This document shows positions 32,595 through 41,179 of a stretch of 64,000 nt of DNA, piece by piece. Position 1 is the first letter of the stretch. Each line of letters starts with the position of its first letter. Below the pieces are notes generated by a model. It made no database searches and had not been told where the DNA came from. It saw nothing but the letters and a program-made list of their open reading frames with translations. The DNA lies in the NCBI RefSeq assembly GCF_001552635.1, contig NZ_BCRO01000045.1, positions 62,001 through 126,000 on the forward strand, written 5' to 3'. The position numbers were made by a program, and so were the translations under genes. The stretch comes from Actinomadura hibisca NBRC 15177 (GTDB lineage Bacteria > Actinomycetota > Actinomycetes > Streptosporangiales > Streptosporangiaceae).

Positions 32595-33896
32595 ATGGCA
32601 GCGCCGCGATCCGGACAATACGGTGCCTTCATGGCATCCACTCAAGGGCCGGGACGTGCGCGCCCGCACGCTCCGTGGTCATCGGCGGCCTGGCGCGACA
32701 CGGCCTTCACCGCCTCCGGGGTGCCGCTGCACTTCGCCGGATGGGCGATCCTGGGCGTCCCCTGGTGGGGGCTCATGCCGGTGAACGCCACCCCGATCCT
32801 GCTGCTCGTGGCGGCCACGGCCCTGCCCGTCCTGCTGCTGGCCCGCCCCGCCACCCGCGCGCATCGCGAGCGCGCCTGGGCGATGCTCGGCCTCGACGTG
32901 CCGCCCCTGCCCGAATGGCCCGACGGCCCGTTCCGGAGCCCGCTGCGCGCCCTGCGCACCGCCGAGATGTGGCGCGAGCTGCGCTACCACCTGCTGGTCG
33001 GCCCGCTGCTGGCCTGCGGCGCGCTGCTGGTTCTGGCGTGCTGGACGGCCGGGCTCCTGCTGAGCACCGTCGTCCTCTACGCGTGGGCCCTGCCCGATGG
33101 CAGCACGCTGTCGCTCGGCACCCACGCGGTGCGCACCGCCCTCCTGTGCGCGCTCGGCGTGCTGCTGCTGGCCGCCGCGCCGCTCCTGGCGTCGGCCGTC
33201 CGAGCGCTGGACGTGGCCGCCGTCACGACGCTGCTGGCCCCCGACCGCGCCAAGGAGCTGGAGCGCCGCGTCGAGGACCTGGCCGAGAAGCGCGCCGAGG
33301 TCGTGGACGCCGCCGACCTGGAGCGCCGCCGCATCGAGCGCGACCTGCACGACGGCGCGCAGCAGCGCCTGGTCTCGCTGGCGCTCAACCTCGGCCTCGC
33401 CCGCGAGACCCTCACCGGCGTGCCCGACGACGCCATGAAGGTGATCGTCGAGGCGCACGAGGAGGCCAAGGAGGCGCTGACCGAGCTGCGCACCCTGATC
33501 CGCGGCCTGCACCCGGCCGTGCTGGAGGACCGGGGCCTGGACGCGGCGCTGTCGGGCGTGGCCGCGCGCGTCCCGGTGCCGGTGCGGCTGCGGGTCGAGG
33601 TGCCCGAGCGCGCGTCCTCCACCGTCGAGGCCGTCGCGTACTTCGTGGTCTCCGAGGCGCTCACCAACGTCGTCAAGCACGCCCGCGCCACGTCGGTGGA
33701 GGTCGCGGTGCTCCGCGAGGGCGCGACTCTGCGCGTGGTGGTGGGCGACGACGGCGTGGGCGGCGCCGACCCCGCGCGCGGCACCGGCCTGACCGGCCTC
33801 GCCCGGCGGGTGCGGTCGGTGGACGGTACCTTCCGGGTGACCAGCCCCGCCGGGGGGCCGACCACCCTCACCGTGGAGTTGCCGTGCGCGTTGTGA
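32595..33896 (+). CDS. Sensor histidine kinase, NarL type
   Basis: A 433-aa kinase. Two pairs of hydrophobic segments in the first ~220 residues are followed by a coiled-coil linker (ELERRVEDLAEKRAEVVDA) and a HisKA_3 domain with acceptor His in RRIERDLHDGAQQRLVSLAL. The ATPase domain has SEALTNVVKHARAT and DDGVGGADPARGTGLTGL. ATG 32631 is an alternative start, with CAATAC as a possible -10 for a leaderless message. The 3' end overlaps the response regulator gene by 13 bp. The downstream DUF4097 gene completes a three-gene operon. Confidence 0.9.
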   Translation: MAAPRSGQYGAFMASTQGPGRARPHAPWSSAAWRDTAFTASGVPLHFAGWAILGVPWWGLMPVNATPILLLVAATALPVLLLARPATRAHRERAWAMLGLDVPPLPEWPDGPFRSPLRALRTAEMWRELRYHLLVGPLLACGALLVLACWTAGLLLSTVVLYAWALPDGSTLSLGTHAVRTALLCALGVLLLAAAPLLASAVRALDVAAVTTLLAPDRAKELERRVEDLAEKRAEVVDAADLERRRIERDLHDGAQQRLVSLALNLGLARETLTGVPDDAMKVIVEAHEEAKEALTELRTLIRGLHPAVLEDRGLDAALSGVAARVPVPVRLRVEVPERASSTVEAVAYFVVSEALTNVVKHARATSVEVAVLREGATLRVVVGDDGVGGADPARGTGLTGLARRVRSVDGTFRVTSPAGGPTTLTVELPCAL

Positions 33897-34531
33897 TCGC
33901 CGAGGACTCGGTCCTGCTGCGGGCCGGGCTGATCAAGCTGCTGGAGAGCACCGGCTTCGAGGTCGCCGCCGCGGTCGGCGAGGCCGACGGGCTGCTGGCG
34001 GCGGTCGCCGAGCACCGGCCCGAGCTCGCGGTCGTGGACGTGCGGATGCCGCCCGGCTACACCGACGAGGGCGTGCGCGCCGCGCTGGTGATCCGGCGGG
34101 AGCACCCGGAGGTGGCGGTGTTGCTGCTGTCGCAGTACGTCGAGGAGCGCTACGCCGCCGACCTGCTGTCGGCCCACACCAGCGGCGTCGGCTACCTGCT
34201 GAAGGACCGGGTCGCCGACGTGTCGGCGTTCCTGGACGCGCTGCGCCGGGTCGCCGCGGGCGGCACCGCGCTCGACCCCGAGGTGGTGTCCCAGCTGCTG
34301 CTGCGCCGCCACAACGACCCGCTCGGCCGGCTCACCCCGCGCGAGCGCGAGGTGCTCGGGCTGATGGCCGAGGGCCGCTCCAACGCCGGCATCGCCGCGG
34401 CGCTGGTGGTCAGCGAGAGCGCGGTCGCCAAGCACATCAACAACATCTTCACCAAGCTCGACCTGCCGCACGCCGAGGGCGACCACCGCCGCGTGCTGGC
34501 GGTGCTGCGCTTCCTGGACGGAGAGACATGA
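33884..34531 (+). CDS. Response regulator, NarL/LuxR type
   Basis: A 215-aa regulator starting at GTG 33884 inside the end of the kinase gene, with GGAG eight bases upstream. Receiver residues are IAEDS, phospho-acceptor Asp in LAVVDVRMPPGYTDEG and Lys in GYLLKDRV. The DNA-binding domain is LTPREREVLGLMAEGRSNAG with recognition helix SESAVAKHINNIF. It pairs with the upstream kinase and overlaps the DUF4097 gene by 4 bp (ATGA). Confidence 0.93.
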   Translation: MRVVIAEDSVLLRAGLIKLLESTGFEVAAAVGEADGLLAAVAEHRPELAVVDVRMPPGYTDEGVRAALVIRREHPEVAVLLLSQYVEERYAADLLSAHTSGVGYLLKDRVADVSAFLDALRRVAAGGTALDPEVVSQLLLRRHNDPLGRLTPREREVLGLMAEGRSNAGIAAALVVSESAVAKHINNIFTKLDLPHAEGDHRRVLAVLRFLDGET

Positions 34532-35358
34532 TCGACACCCGGCCCCCCGCCGCCGACCCGCCGCCGCCGCCCGCCCGGCCGCGCCGCCGCGCCGTCTGGA
34601 TCGTGCTGGCGGCCTGCACCGCGCTGGTGCTGGTGGTGCCGGCCGCGCTGGAGATCACGGGCCGGGTGCTGACGCAGACGCGGGAGACGCCGGTCGTCTA
34701 CACCCGGGCCGTCACCGAGATCCGGATCGACGCCGACGACGCCCGGGTGACGTTCGGGCGGGGCGAGCCGGGCCGGGTCCGGTTGCGCGAGCGGCTCACC
34801 TGGGCCGTCGACGAGCCGAAGGTGCGGCGGTTCTGGCAGGGCACCGTGCTCTGGGTCCAGGTCTCCTGCGAGGAGCCGTCGCAGTTCTTCACCGGCCTGG
34901 AGTGCGGGGCCGACCTGGACTTCCAGATCCCGCCCGACGTGAAGGTGATGTCGACCTCCTCCTCCGGCAACATCGTGGCGCGCGGCCTGCCGGGCGGCAT
35001 CGAGATGCACACCCGCAGCGGCTCGCTGGAGTTGGACGACGTCCAAGGGCCGGTGGTGTTCGAGGGCACCTCCGGCGAGCTGCGGGGCAGGAGCCTGCGG
35101 TCGCGGGAGGTGCGGGCCAAGGTGGGGTCGGGTTCGGTGAACCTGGAGTTCGCCGGGGAGCCCGCGGACGTCGAAGTGCGCACGGGCTCGGGATCCATCG
35201 AGGTCACCGTCCCGGCTGGCACGCACTACCGGACGCGCGTGCGCTCGGGCTCGGGCGGCCAGGAGATCGACTCCGCGCTGGACGACCCTGCCGCGCCGGG
35301 CCGGATCGACCTCAGCGCGGGGTCGGGTTCGATCGAGATGCGGTATCCGCGCAGGTAG
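34528..35358 (+). CDS. DUF4097-family beta-repeat membrane-anchored protein
   Basis: A 276-aa protein. A Pro-rich cytoplasmic N-terminus is followed by one transmembrane helix (AVWIVLAACTALVLVVPAAL). The outside region then has repeating beta-helix units of the type SGSLELDDVQG and GSGSIEVTVPAG, diagnostic of DUF4097. Such proteins often follow two-component systems and may report envelope stress or act as adhesin-like scaffolds, but their function is not established. It is translationally coupled to the response regulator. Confidence 0.85.
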   Translation: MIDTRPPAADPPPPPARPRRRAVWIVLAACTALVLVVPAALEITGRVLTQTRETPVVYTRAVTEIRIDADDARVTFGRGEPGRVRLRERLTWAVDEPKVRRFWQGTVLWVQVSCEEPSQFFTGLECGADLDFQIPPDVKVMSTSSSGNIVARGLPGGIEMHTRSGSLELDDVQGPVVFEGTSGELRGRSLRSREVRAKVGSGSVNLEFAGEPADVEVRTGSGSIEVTVPAGTHYRTRVRSGSGGQEIDSALDDPAAPGRIDLSAGSGSIEMRYPRR

Positions 35359-35748
35359 ACGCCGGGGTGCACGGGACACCCCGATTTGACGTCATTTGCC
35401 ATCTCCGGGTTTACTGATGACCATGACCGCCGTACGCCCGTGCCCGAAGCGCCGCCCGCAGCCCCTGCGGTCCGGCGGGTGCGCGTGTCGCCGTCGAATG
35501 TGTGACCGCTGAGGGCCCCCGCCTGAGCCTCGCGCCCCGAAGCGAGCACTCTCTCCGAGACCCGAGTCGCACATGATCTTCCAACGCCACCTGCTGAGCC
35601 ACGCGCCGTACCCGCCCGGCCTCGCCTAGGCCGCCGGGCCGAACGACCGCGCCGGGCCGTATCGGGCCCACCTGCAGCAGGTTCCCCTTTCCCGCTTTTC
35701 CGCGCCGCCGCCTAGCCAGGCGACGGATACCCGCACGGATGATTCCCT
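35359..35748. other. Leader region of metNIQ, 390 bp without an assigned protein gene
   Basis: I looked for SAM-I, SAM-II and SAM-IV riboswitch cores and did not recognise any. The region holds a short ORF with four cysteines (35417-35512), several GC-rich potential stems and a CCTGCAGCAGG palindrome at ~35672. A long 5' leader before metN suggests control by attenuation or an unrecognised RNA element. Confidence 0.4.
35417..35512 (+). CDS. Possible cysteine-rich leader peptide upstream of metN
   Basis: A 31-codon ORF on the same strand as metN, about 240 bp upstream. The peptide ends GGCACRRRMCDR and holds four Cys, with three in the last ten residues, and two Met near the start. Actinobacteria use short Cys-rich upstream ORFs for cysteine-responsive attenuation of sulfur genes, and MetNIQ imports methionine and related sulfur compounds. 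There is no strong ribosome site, so expression is uncertain and chance occurrence is possible. Confidence 0.3.
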   Translation: MTMTAVRPCPKRRPQPLRSGGCACRRRMCDR

Positions 35749-36753
35749 GTGATTCAGATAGAAAAACTCCGAAAGGTCTACCGTAGCGGCGACCGCACGG
35801 TGACCGCCGTCGACGACGTCGATCTGACCGTCCGCGAGGGCGAGGTCTTCGGCGTCCTCGGCCGCAGCGGCGCCGGCAAGAGCACCCTGCTGCGCTGCGT
35901 CAACCTGCTGGAGCGCCCCGACTCGGGCCGCGTGCTGGTCGACGGGCGGGACCTGCTGGCCCTCAAGGGCGGCGCGCTGCGCGAGGCCCGGCGCGGCATC
36001 GGCATGATCCACCAGCACTTCGGCCTGCTGTCCAGCCGCACCGTGGCCGGGAACGTGGCCTTCCCGCTGGAGGTCATGGGCGTGCCGCGGGCCGAGCGCG
36101 CCGGGCGCGTCGCCGAGCTGCTGGAGCTGGTCGGCCTGACCGAGCACGCCGGGGCCTACCCGGCGCAGATCTCCGGCGGCCAGAAGCAGCGCGTCGGCAT
36201 CGCCCGCGCGCTGGCGGGACGGCCCAAGGTGCTGCTGTCGGACGAGGCCACCTCGGCGCTGGACCCCGAGACCACCGCCTCCATCCTGGAGCTATTGCGC
36301 GACCTCAACCGGCGGCTCGGCCTGACGGTCCTGCTGATCACCCACGAGATGGAGGTGGTCAAGCGCATCTGCGACTCGGCCGCCGTCATGCGCGCGGGGC
36401 GGTTCGTGGAGTCGGGGCCGGTGCAGCGGCTGCTGATGGAGCCCGGCTCGGAGCTGGCGCGCGGCCTGTTCCCGCTGCCGGAGCCGGACGTGCGGCCCGG
36501 CACGACCGTTGTGGACGTCACCTTCGAGGGCGACAGCGCCGACCGGCCATTCGTGTCGTCGCTGGCCCGCACCTACGCCATCGACGTCAACATCCTCGGC
36601 GGCGCGGTCGAGCAGATCGGCGACACCCGCATCGGGCGGCTGCGCGTGGAGCTGCCCGGCGACCCCGAGCTCAACGCGGCCCAGCTCGCGCACCTGCGCG
36701 AGTCCGGGCTGACCGTCGAGGTGCACGGCACGAGCCTGGAGGGCGCGCGATGA
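35749..36753 (+). CDS. metN: Methionine ABC transporter ATP-binding protein MetN
   Basis: A 334-aa ABC ATPase. Walker A is VLGRSGAGKSTLLRCV, the Q-loop region is MIHQHFGLLSSRTVAGNVAF (typical of MetN), the signature is ISGGQKQRVGIARAL, and Walker B is VLLSDEATSALDP. The C-terminal ~90 residues form a NIL ligand-sensing domain (VSSLARTYAIDVNILGGAVE) that lets cytoplasmic methionine inhibit transport. GTG start. Its stop overlaps metI by 4 bp. Confidence 0.95.
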   Translation: MIQIEKLRKVYRSGDRTVTAVDDVDLTVREGEVFGVLGRSGAGKSTLLRCVNLLERPDSGRVLVDGRDLLALKGGALREARRGIGMIHQHFGLLSSRTVAGNVAFPLEVMGVPRAERAGRVAELLELVGLTEHAGAYPAQISGGQKQRVGIARALAGRPKVLLSDEATSALDPETTASILELLRDLNRRLGLTVLLITHEMEVVKRICDSAAVMRAGRFVESGPVQRLLMEPGSELARGLFPLPEPDVRPGTTVVDVTFEGDSADRPFVSSLARTYAIDVNILGGAVEQIGDTRIGRLRVELPGDPELNAAQLAHLRESGLTVEVHGTSLEGAR

Positions 36754-37409
36754 CCTGGGCCGAGATCTGGCCGCTGCTGCGGCAGGCGACGGTGGAGACC
36801 CTGTACATGGCGGGCGTCTCGGCCGCCCTGACCGCCGCCTTCGGGCTGCTGGTCGGGGTGCTGCTGGTGCTCACCGACCGGCGCGGGTTGCTGCCGCAGC
36901 CGCTGCTCAACAAGGTGCTCGGCCTGGTCGTCAACATCGGGCGCTCGTTGCCGTTCCTGATCCTGATGGTGGCGATCATCCCGTTCACCAAGCTGGTCAC
37001 CGGCGGCGTCAGCATCGGCACCACCCCGTTCCTGGTGCCCCTCACCATCGGCGGCATCCCCTTCTACGCCCGCCTGGTGGAGATCGCGCTGCGCGAGGTC
37101 GAGCCCGGCGTGGTCGCCGCCGCGACCGCGATGGGCGCGACCCGCCGCGAGATCGTCACCAAGGTGCTGCTGCGCGAGGCCCGGCCCGGCCTGGTGTCGG
37201 GCCTGTCGGTCACCGTCATCGCACTGATCGGCTACACCGCCATGGCCGGCGCGCTCGGCGGCGGCGGCCTCGGCTACCTGGCCATCAGCCACGGCTACGA
37301 ACGCTTCGAGGGCAGGGTCATGCTCGCCACCGTGCTGCTGCTGATCGTGATCGTGCTCGCCGTGCAGGCCGTGGGCGACCTGGTCGCCCGGCGGCTGAGC
37401 CACAAATAG
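36750..37409 (+). CDS. metI: Methionine ABC transporter permease MetI
   Basis: A 219-aa permease with five hydrophobic segments. The BPD-type EAA loop is AAATAMGATRREIVTKVLLR. The sequence LGRSLPFLILMVAIIPFTKL corresponds to the characteristic MetI region (here read as NIGRSLPF). It forms the membrane channel with MetN and receives substrate from MetQ. It is coupled to metN by ATGA overlap, and metQ follows after 59 bp. Confidence 0.95.
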   Translation: MTWAEIWPLLRQATVETLYMAGVSAALTAAFGLLVGVLLVLTDRRGLLPQPLLNKVLGLVVNIGRSLPFLILMVAIIPFTKLVTGGVSIGTTPFLVPLTIGGIPFYARLVEIALREVEPGVVAAATAMGATRREIVTKVLLREARPGLVSGLSVTVIALIGYTAMAGALGGGGLGYLAISHGYERFEGRVMLATVLLLIVIVLAVQAVGDLVARRLSHK

Positions 37410-37468
37410 ACCCCACCCCGGAAACCCCACCAAGCCCGCCACCCGGGCTCCAGAGAAAGGCACTCTTC

Positions 37469-38284
37469 GTGCTTCGTAAGATCGCAACCACGCTGGCCGC
37501 CGTCGGACTGCTGGCCGGGCTGACCGCCTGCGGCTCGTCCGAAGCGTCCAATGACAAGGACGCTCCGCTGAAGGTGGCCGTCAACCCGGTGCCGCACGGC
37601 GACATCCTGAAGTACGTCAAGGACAACCTGGCCGCCAAGGCCGGGCTGAAGCTGGAGATCGTCACCTTCGACGACTACGTGCAGCCCAACAACGTGCTGA
37701 AGGACAAGCAGGTCACGGCCAACTACTTCCAGCACGTGCCGTTCATGCAGGAGTTCGAGAAGAGCTCGGGCACCAAGCTGGCGTTCGTGGCCCCGGTCCA
37801 CCTGGAGCCGCTCGGCGTCTACTCCAAGAAGGTGAAGGCGCTGACCGAGGTCAAGCAGGGCGGCACCGTCGCGCTGTCCAACGACCCGGCCAACCAGGGC
37901 CGCGGCCTGAAGCTGCTGGCCGACAACGGCCTGATCACCCTCAAGGAGGGCGCCTCGACCGCGGCCACCCCGAGCGACGTGGCGACCAACCCCAAGGGCC
38001 TGAAGTTCAAGCCGCTGAAGCCCGCCCAGCTCCCGCGCGTGCTGGACGAGGTGGACCTGTCGGTCATCAACGGCAACTACGCGATCTCCGCCGACCTGAA
38101 GCCCGCCAAGGACGCGCTGGCGCTGGAGAAGGCCGAGGGCAACCCCTACGCCAACGGCCTGGTGACCCTGCCGGAGAACAAGGACGACCAGCGCGTGGCG
38201 ACGCTGGTGAAGCTGCTCCAGGGCCCCGAGGTGAAGAAGTTCATCCAGGACAAGTACGAGGGCTCGGTGCTCCCCGCCGCCTGA
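37469..38284 (+). CDS. metQ: Methionine-binding lipoprotein MetQ (NlpA family)
   Basis: A 271-aa lipoprotein. The signal sequence ends in the lipobox LTAC with Cys21 as the lipidated residue. The mature NlpA domain includes VAVNPVPHGDILKYV, ITVLKDKQ-type contacts here as VLKDKQVTANYFQHVPF, and VALSNDPANQGRGLKLL. It captures methionine (possibly D-methionine or cystine-like ligands) for MetNI. GTG start with AAAGG upstream. It ends the operon before a strong terminator. Membrane anchoring after diacylglyceryl transfer is expected. Confidence 0.93.
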   Translation: MLRKIATTLAAVGLLAGLTACGSSEASNDKDAPLKVAVNPVPHGDILKYVKDNLAAKAGLKLEIVTFDDYVQPNNVLKDKQVTANYFQHVPFMQEFEKSSGTKLAFVAPVHLEPLGVYSKKVKALTEVKQGGTVALSNDPANQGRGLKLLADNGLITLKEGASTAATPSDVATNPKGLKFKPLKPAQLPRVLDEVDLSVINGNYAISADLKPAKDALALEKAEGNPYANGLVTLPENKDDQRVATLVKLLQGPEVKKFIQDKYEGSVLPAA

Positions 38285-38297
38285 CCCCGTGATCCCC

Positions 38298-38330
38298 GCC
38301 CGGCCCCGGACCTTCCGTCCGGGGCCGGGC
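38298..38330 (+). terminator. Terminator of metNIQ
   Basis: Perfect 14-bp GC arms (38298-38311 and 38317-38330) around a CTTCC loop lie 14 bp after the metQ stop. This is one of the strongest hairpins in the window. Confidence 0.85.
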
Positions 38331-38457
38331 GTTCCGCGGCCGGGCCGACGGGCCGAAGTTCTGTGATTGGGGCGGTACTCTCGGTGAGAGAAGGTGCCGG
38401 TTGCTAACCTGGGTTGTTGTTCGGAATGAGCGCCGGATGACTTCCCTGGAGGACACC

Positions 38458-39087
38458 ATGTCGGCGGAACCCGTGCCTGAGTACATTCCAGAGCCGCCCG
38501 CCAAGCGGGAGCGAGGGCAGGAAGCGCCGTGCTGGCCCGTCCCTCCCGAGGGCGGCTTCACCGCAGAAGACCTCGACCGCCTTCCGCAATTGCCCGCTCA
38601 CACTGAGCTAATAGATGGCAGTCTGGTCTTTGTGAGCCCCCAGGCCAACTTCCACATGTTGACCGTCTCGCTGCTGGAGAACACCCTGCGTCGGCTGGCC
38701 CCGGCCGAGTTGCGGGTACGACGCGAGATGACGGTCACGCTCGCCAAGCGGCAACGTCCGGAGCCGGACGTGCTGGTGTTGCGCGCCGAGGCCGTCAAGG
38801 GTCCCGAACAGAGCAACTTCGCGCCGGAAGATGTTGTCCTGGCGGTAGAAGTCGTCTCGCCGGAATCGGTGGAGCGCGACCGCGAGCGCAAGCCGCAGCT
38901 CTACGCCAAGGCCGGCATCCAGCACTTCTGGCGGGTCGAGAACATCGACGGCCGTCCCGCCGTCTTCGTCTACGAACTCGACCCCGCCACCGCCCAGTAC
39001 GGCCTGGCCGGTGTCCACCACGATCGGCTCAAGCTGACCGTGCCGTTCGACATCGACATCGACCTCACGGAGATCGACCGGCTCTGA
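38458..39087 (+). CDS. Uma2-family endonuclease-like protein (DUF820)
   Basis: A 209-aa protein of the Uma2/DUF820 restriction-endonuclease-fold family. Key parts are HTELIDGSLVFVSPQANFHM (N-terminal Glu), the PD-(D/E)xK-like core RRPEPDVLVLRAE read here as QRPEPDVLVL, and VLAVEVVSPESVERDRERKPQLYAKAGI, which carries the E-x-V and the Lys. These genes are abundant in actinomycetes and their physiological role is unknown. The ATG at 38458 has CTGGAGG upstream. It is unlikely to belong to the following STM operon because an inverted repeat separates them. Confidence 0.85.
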   Translation: MSAEPVPEYIPEPPAKRERGQEAPCWPVPPEGGFTAEDLDRLPQLPAHTELIDGSLVFVSPQANFHMLTVSLLENTLRRLAPAELRVRREMTVTLAKRQRPEPDVLVLRAEAVKGPEQSNFAPEDVVLAVEVVSPESVERDRERKPQLYAKAGIQHFWRVENIDGRPAVFVYELDPATAQYGLAGVHHDRLKLTVPFDIDIDLTEIDRL

Positions 39088-39106
39088 ACGGCCGGAGGTT
39101 GCGGGT

Positions 39107-39140
39107 TTGTCGGGACGGACTGATAGGACAGTCCCGACAA
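39107..39140. promoter_or_regulatory. 34-bp inverted repeat before the STM4015 gene
   Basis: Arms TTGTCGGGAC (39107-39116) and GTCCCGACAA (39131-39140) are perfect inverses around 14 nt. A second, mutually exclusive pair, GGACTG (39117-39122) with CAGTCC (39129-39134), is nested inside. It ends 19 bp before the STM4015 start codon. It may terminate the uma2 gene, bind a regulator or act as a two-state RNA element. Confidence 0.6.
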
Positions 39141-39159
39141 TCCTCCGGAAGGGACCTCC

Positions 39160-40095
39160 ATGACCGTCAACGAGCACCTGCTCGCCTACGCCGGACTGCC
39201 GGTACTCGACTTCGGGCCGGACGGCGACGACGACCTGGAACAGGAGCTGCGGGCGGCGGGCGAGCACGCCTGGCGCGTGGCCACCGAGTTCGACGGCGAG
39301 TCGTTCGACGAGGTGTTCGCGCGCTTCCTCGACAGCGCCGACACCGAGCAGGTCACGGCGCTGGTGATCGGGTACTGGGGCGCCTCCTACGACGACCAGC
39401 AGGCCGACCCGGTCGCGCTGCTGACGGCCGCCGCCGACCGGCTGCCCCGGCTGCGGGCGCTGTTCCTCGGCGACATCGTCATGGAGGAGTCGGAGATCTC
39501 CTGGATCGAGCACACCGACATCTCCCCGCTCTTCGCCGCCTTCCCGAACCTGGAGCGGTTCGACGTGCGCGGCTCCGAGGGCCTGCGGCTGGAGCCGATC
39601 AAGAGCACCGCGCTGCGCAAGTTGCGGTTCGAGTCCGGCGGGCTGCCCGGCCACGTCGTGCGCGCCGTCGCCGCCAGCGAGCTGCCCAACCTGGAGCACC
39701 TCGACCTGTGGCTCGGCACCGACAACTACGGCGGCGACGCCACCGTCGCCGACCTCGCGCCCCTTCTCAGCGGGGAGCGGCTGCCCGCGCTGCGCCACCT
39801 CGGCCTGGAGGACGCCGAGATCCAGGACGAGGTGGCCGAGGCCGTCGCGGGCGCGCCGGTCGTGGCGCGGCTGGAGTCGCTGAGCCTCGCCATGGGCGTG
39901 CTGACCGACCGGGGCGCCGAGGCGCTGCTGGCCGGGCAGCCCCTCACCCACCTGCGCGAACTGAACCTCCAGCACCACTACCTGTCGGAGGCGATGGTCG
40001 AGCGGGTGCGCGCCGCGCTGCCCGGCGTGCGGGTCGACCTCGACGACCGGCAGGAGCCGGACCGCGAGTGGCGCACGATCGCCGTGTCCGAGTAG
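39160..40095 (+). CDS. STM4015-family leucine-rich-repeat protein
   Basis: A 311-aa cytoplasmic protein. Leucine-rich-repeat-like segments recur about every 25-30 residues (LPRLRALFLGDI, FPNLERFDVRGSEGL, LPNLEHLDLWLG, LPALRHLGLEDAEI, LTHLRELNLQHHYLS). This matches the family named after Salmonella locus STM4015. LRR solenoids bind proteins or peptides, so it may be a scaffold or a modified substrate carrier. It is the first gene of a five-gene cassette, and GGAAGGGACC precedes the ATG. The next gene starts 7 bp after its stop. Biochemical role unknown. Confidence 0.88.
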   Translation: MTVNEHLLAYAGLPVLDFGPDGDDDLEQELRAAGEHAWRVATEFDGESFDEVFARFLDSADTEQVTALVIGYWGASYDDQQADPVALLTAAADRLPRLRALFLGDIVMEESEISWIEHTDISPLFAAFPNLERFDVRGSEGLRLEPIKSTALRKLRFESGGLPGHVVRAVAASELPNLEHLDLWLGTDNYGGDATVADLAPLLSGERLPALRHLGLEDAEIQDEVAEAVAGAPVVARLESLSLAMGVLTDRGAEALLAGQPLTHLRELNLQHHYLSEAMVERVRAALPGVRVDLDDRQEPDREWRTIAVSE

Positions 40096-40102
40096 GGAAC
40101 CG

Positions 40103-41179
40103 GTGACGTTCACCGTCGTCGGCGCGCCCGGCGACCGGCGCGTGACGCTGTTTGCCGCCGCCTGCCGCGCGTCCGGCCTGCCCGAACCCCGCGTGGTCGG
40201 CTGGCCGGACGTGCTGCGCGGCGTCCCGCTGGACTTCGCGCCCGGCACCCTGCTGCGCATCGACTCGCCCGGCGACGACCCCGAGGCCGACGCGCTGCTG
40301 CGCGGCCCCGGCGACCCGACCCGCGTGGGCGGGGGAGCGGCCTGGTACCGGAACTTCACCCGGGCGCTGGACCGGATCGGGGCCGCCGCCGCGGGCACGC
40401 GCCCACTCGGCGACGTCGGCGAGATCGCGGTGATGTTCGACAAACGCCGCTGCCACGCCCGGCTCCAGGCCGCCGGCGTGCCCGTCCCTCCCGCGTTGCC
40501 CGAGGTCACCGGCTACGCGGAGCTGCGGGCGCGGATGGCCGAGGCGGGGGAGCGGCGGGTGTTCGTCAAGCCCGCGCACGGCTCGTCGGCGTCCGGCGTC
40601 GTGGCGCTCCAGGCCGCCGGTGACCGGATCAAGGCGACCACCTCGGCCGCGCGCGACCCCGGCGGGTACCACAACTCGCTGCGCGTGCGCTCCTACGAGA
40701 CCGAGGCCGAGGTCGCCGCGCTGATCGACGCGCTGGGGCCGGACGGCCTGCACGTCGAGCGCTGGCTGCCCAAGGCGGCGCTGGACGGCCGGGCGCTGGA
40801 CCTGCGGGTCGTCGTGGTCGGCGGCGTCCCCACGCACGCGGTCGTCCGCACCAGCCGTGCGCCGATGACGAACCTGCACCTGGGCGGGCTGCGCGGCGAC
40901 CTGGACGCCGTTCGCCGCGCCCTCGGCGAGGACGGGTGGCGGCGCGCCCTGGACGTCTGCGCGCAGGCGGCGGCCTGCTTCCCCGGCACGCTGGCGGTCG
41001 GCGTCGATCTGCTGGTCGGCATCGGCTGGCGGCGGTTCGCGGTCGGCGAGGTGAACGCCTTCGGCGACCTGCTGCCGGGGCTGACCGGTCTCGCCGACGG
41101 TCCGGCGGCCGGGGTCGACACCTACACTGCGCAGGTCAGAGCCGCTTTGTCCCGAGAAGGCAGTCCATGCGCGACATGA
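40103..41179 (+). CDS. STM4014-family ATP-grasp protein
   Basis: A 358-aa protein with GTG start. An N-terminal Rossmann-like region precedes an ATP-grasp fold. The ATP-binding Lys156 is in VFVKPAHGSSASGVV. The acidic metal ligands lie in VGVDLLVGI and VGEVNAFGDLLPG. ATP-grasp enzymes join carboxylates to amines or thiols through acyl phosphates. The family named STM4014 has no assigned substrate. The stop lies 13 bp inside the next gene, so expression is coupled. Together with two radical SAM enzymes it suggests synthesis or modification of a peptide-like molecule. Confidence 0.9.
   Translation: MTFTVVGAPGDRRVTLFAAACRASGLPEPRVVGWPDVLRGVPLDFAPGTLLRIDSPGDDPEADALLRGPGDPTRVGGGAAWYRNFTRALDRIGAAAAGTRPLGDVGEIAVMFDKRRCHARLQAAGVPVPPALPEVTGYAELRARMAEAGERRVFVKPAHGSSASGVVALQAAGDRIKATTSAARDPGGYHNSLRVRSYETEAEVAALIDALGPDGLHVERWLPKAALDGRALDLRVVVVGGVPTHAVVRTSRAPMTNLHLGGLRGDLDAVRRALGEDGWRRALDVCAQAAACFPGTLAVGVDLLVGIGWRRFAVGEVNAFGDLLPGLTGLADGPAAGVDTYTAQVRAALSREGSPCAT

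Noticed and set aside
35359..35748. SAM-sensing riboswitch before metN
   Set aside because: I searched by eye for the SAM-I, SAM-II and SAM-IV conserved cores and found none. A covariance-model scan would be decisive.
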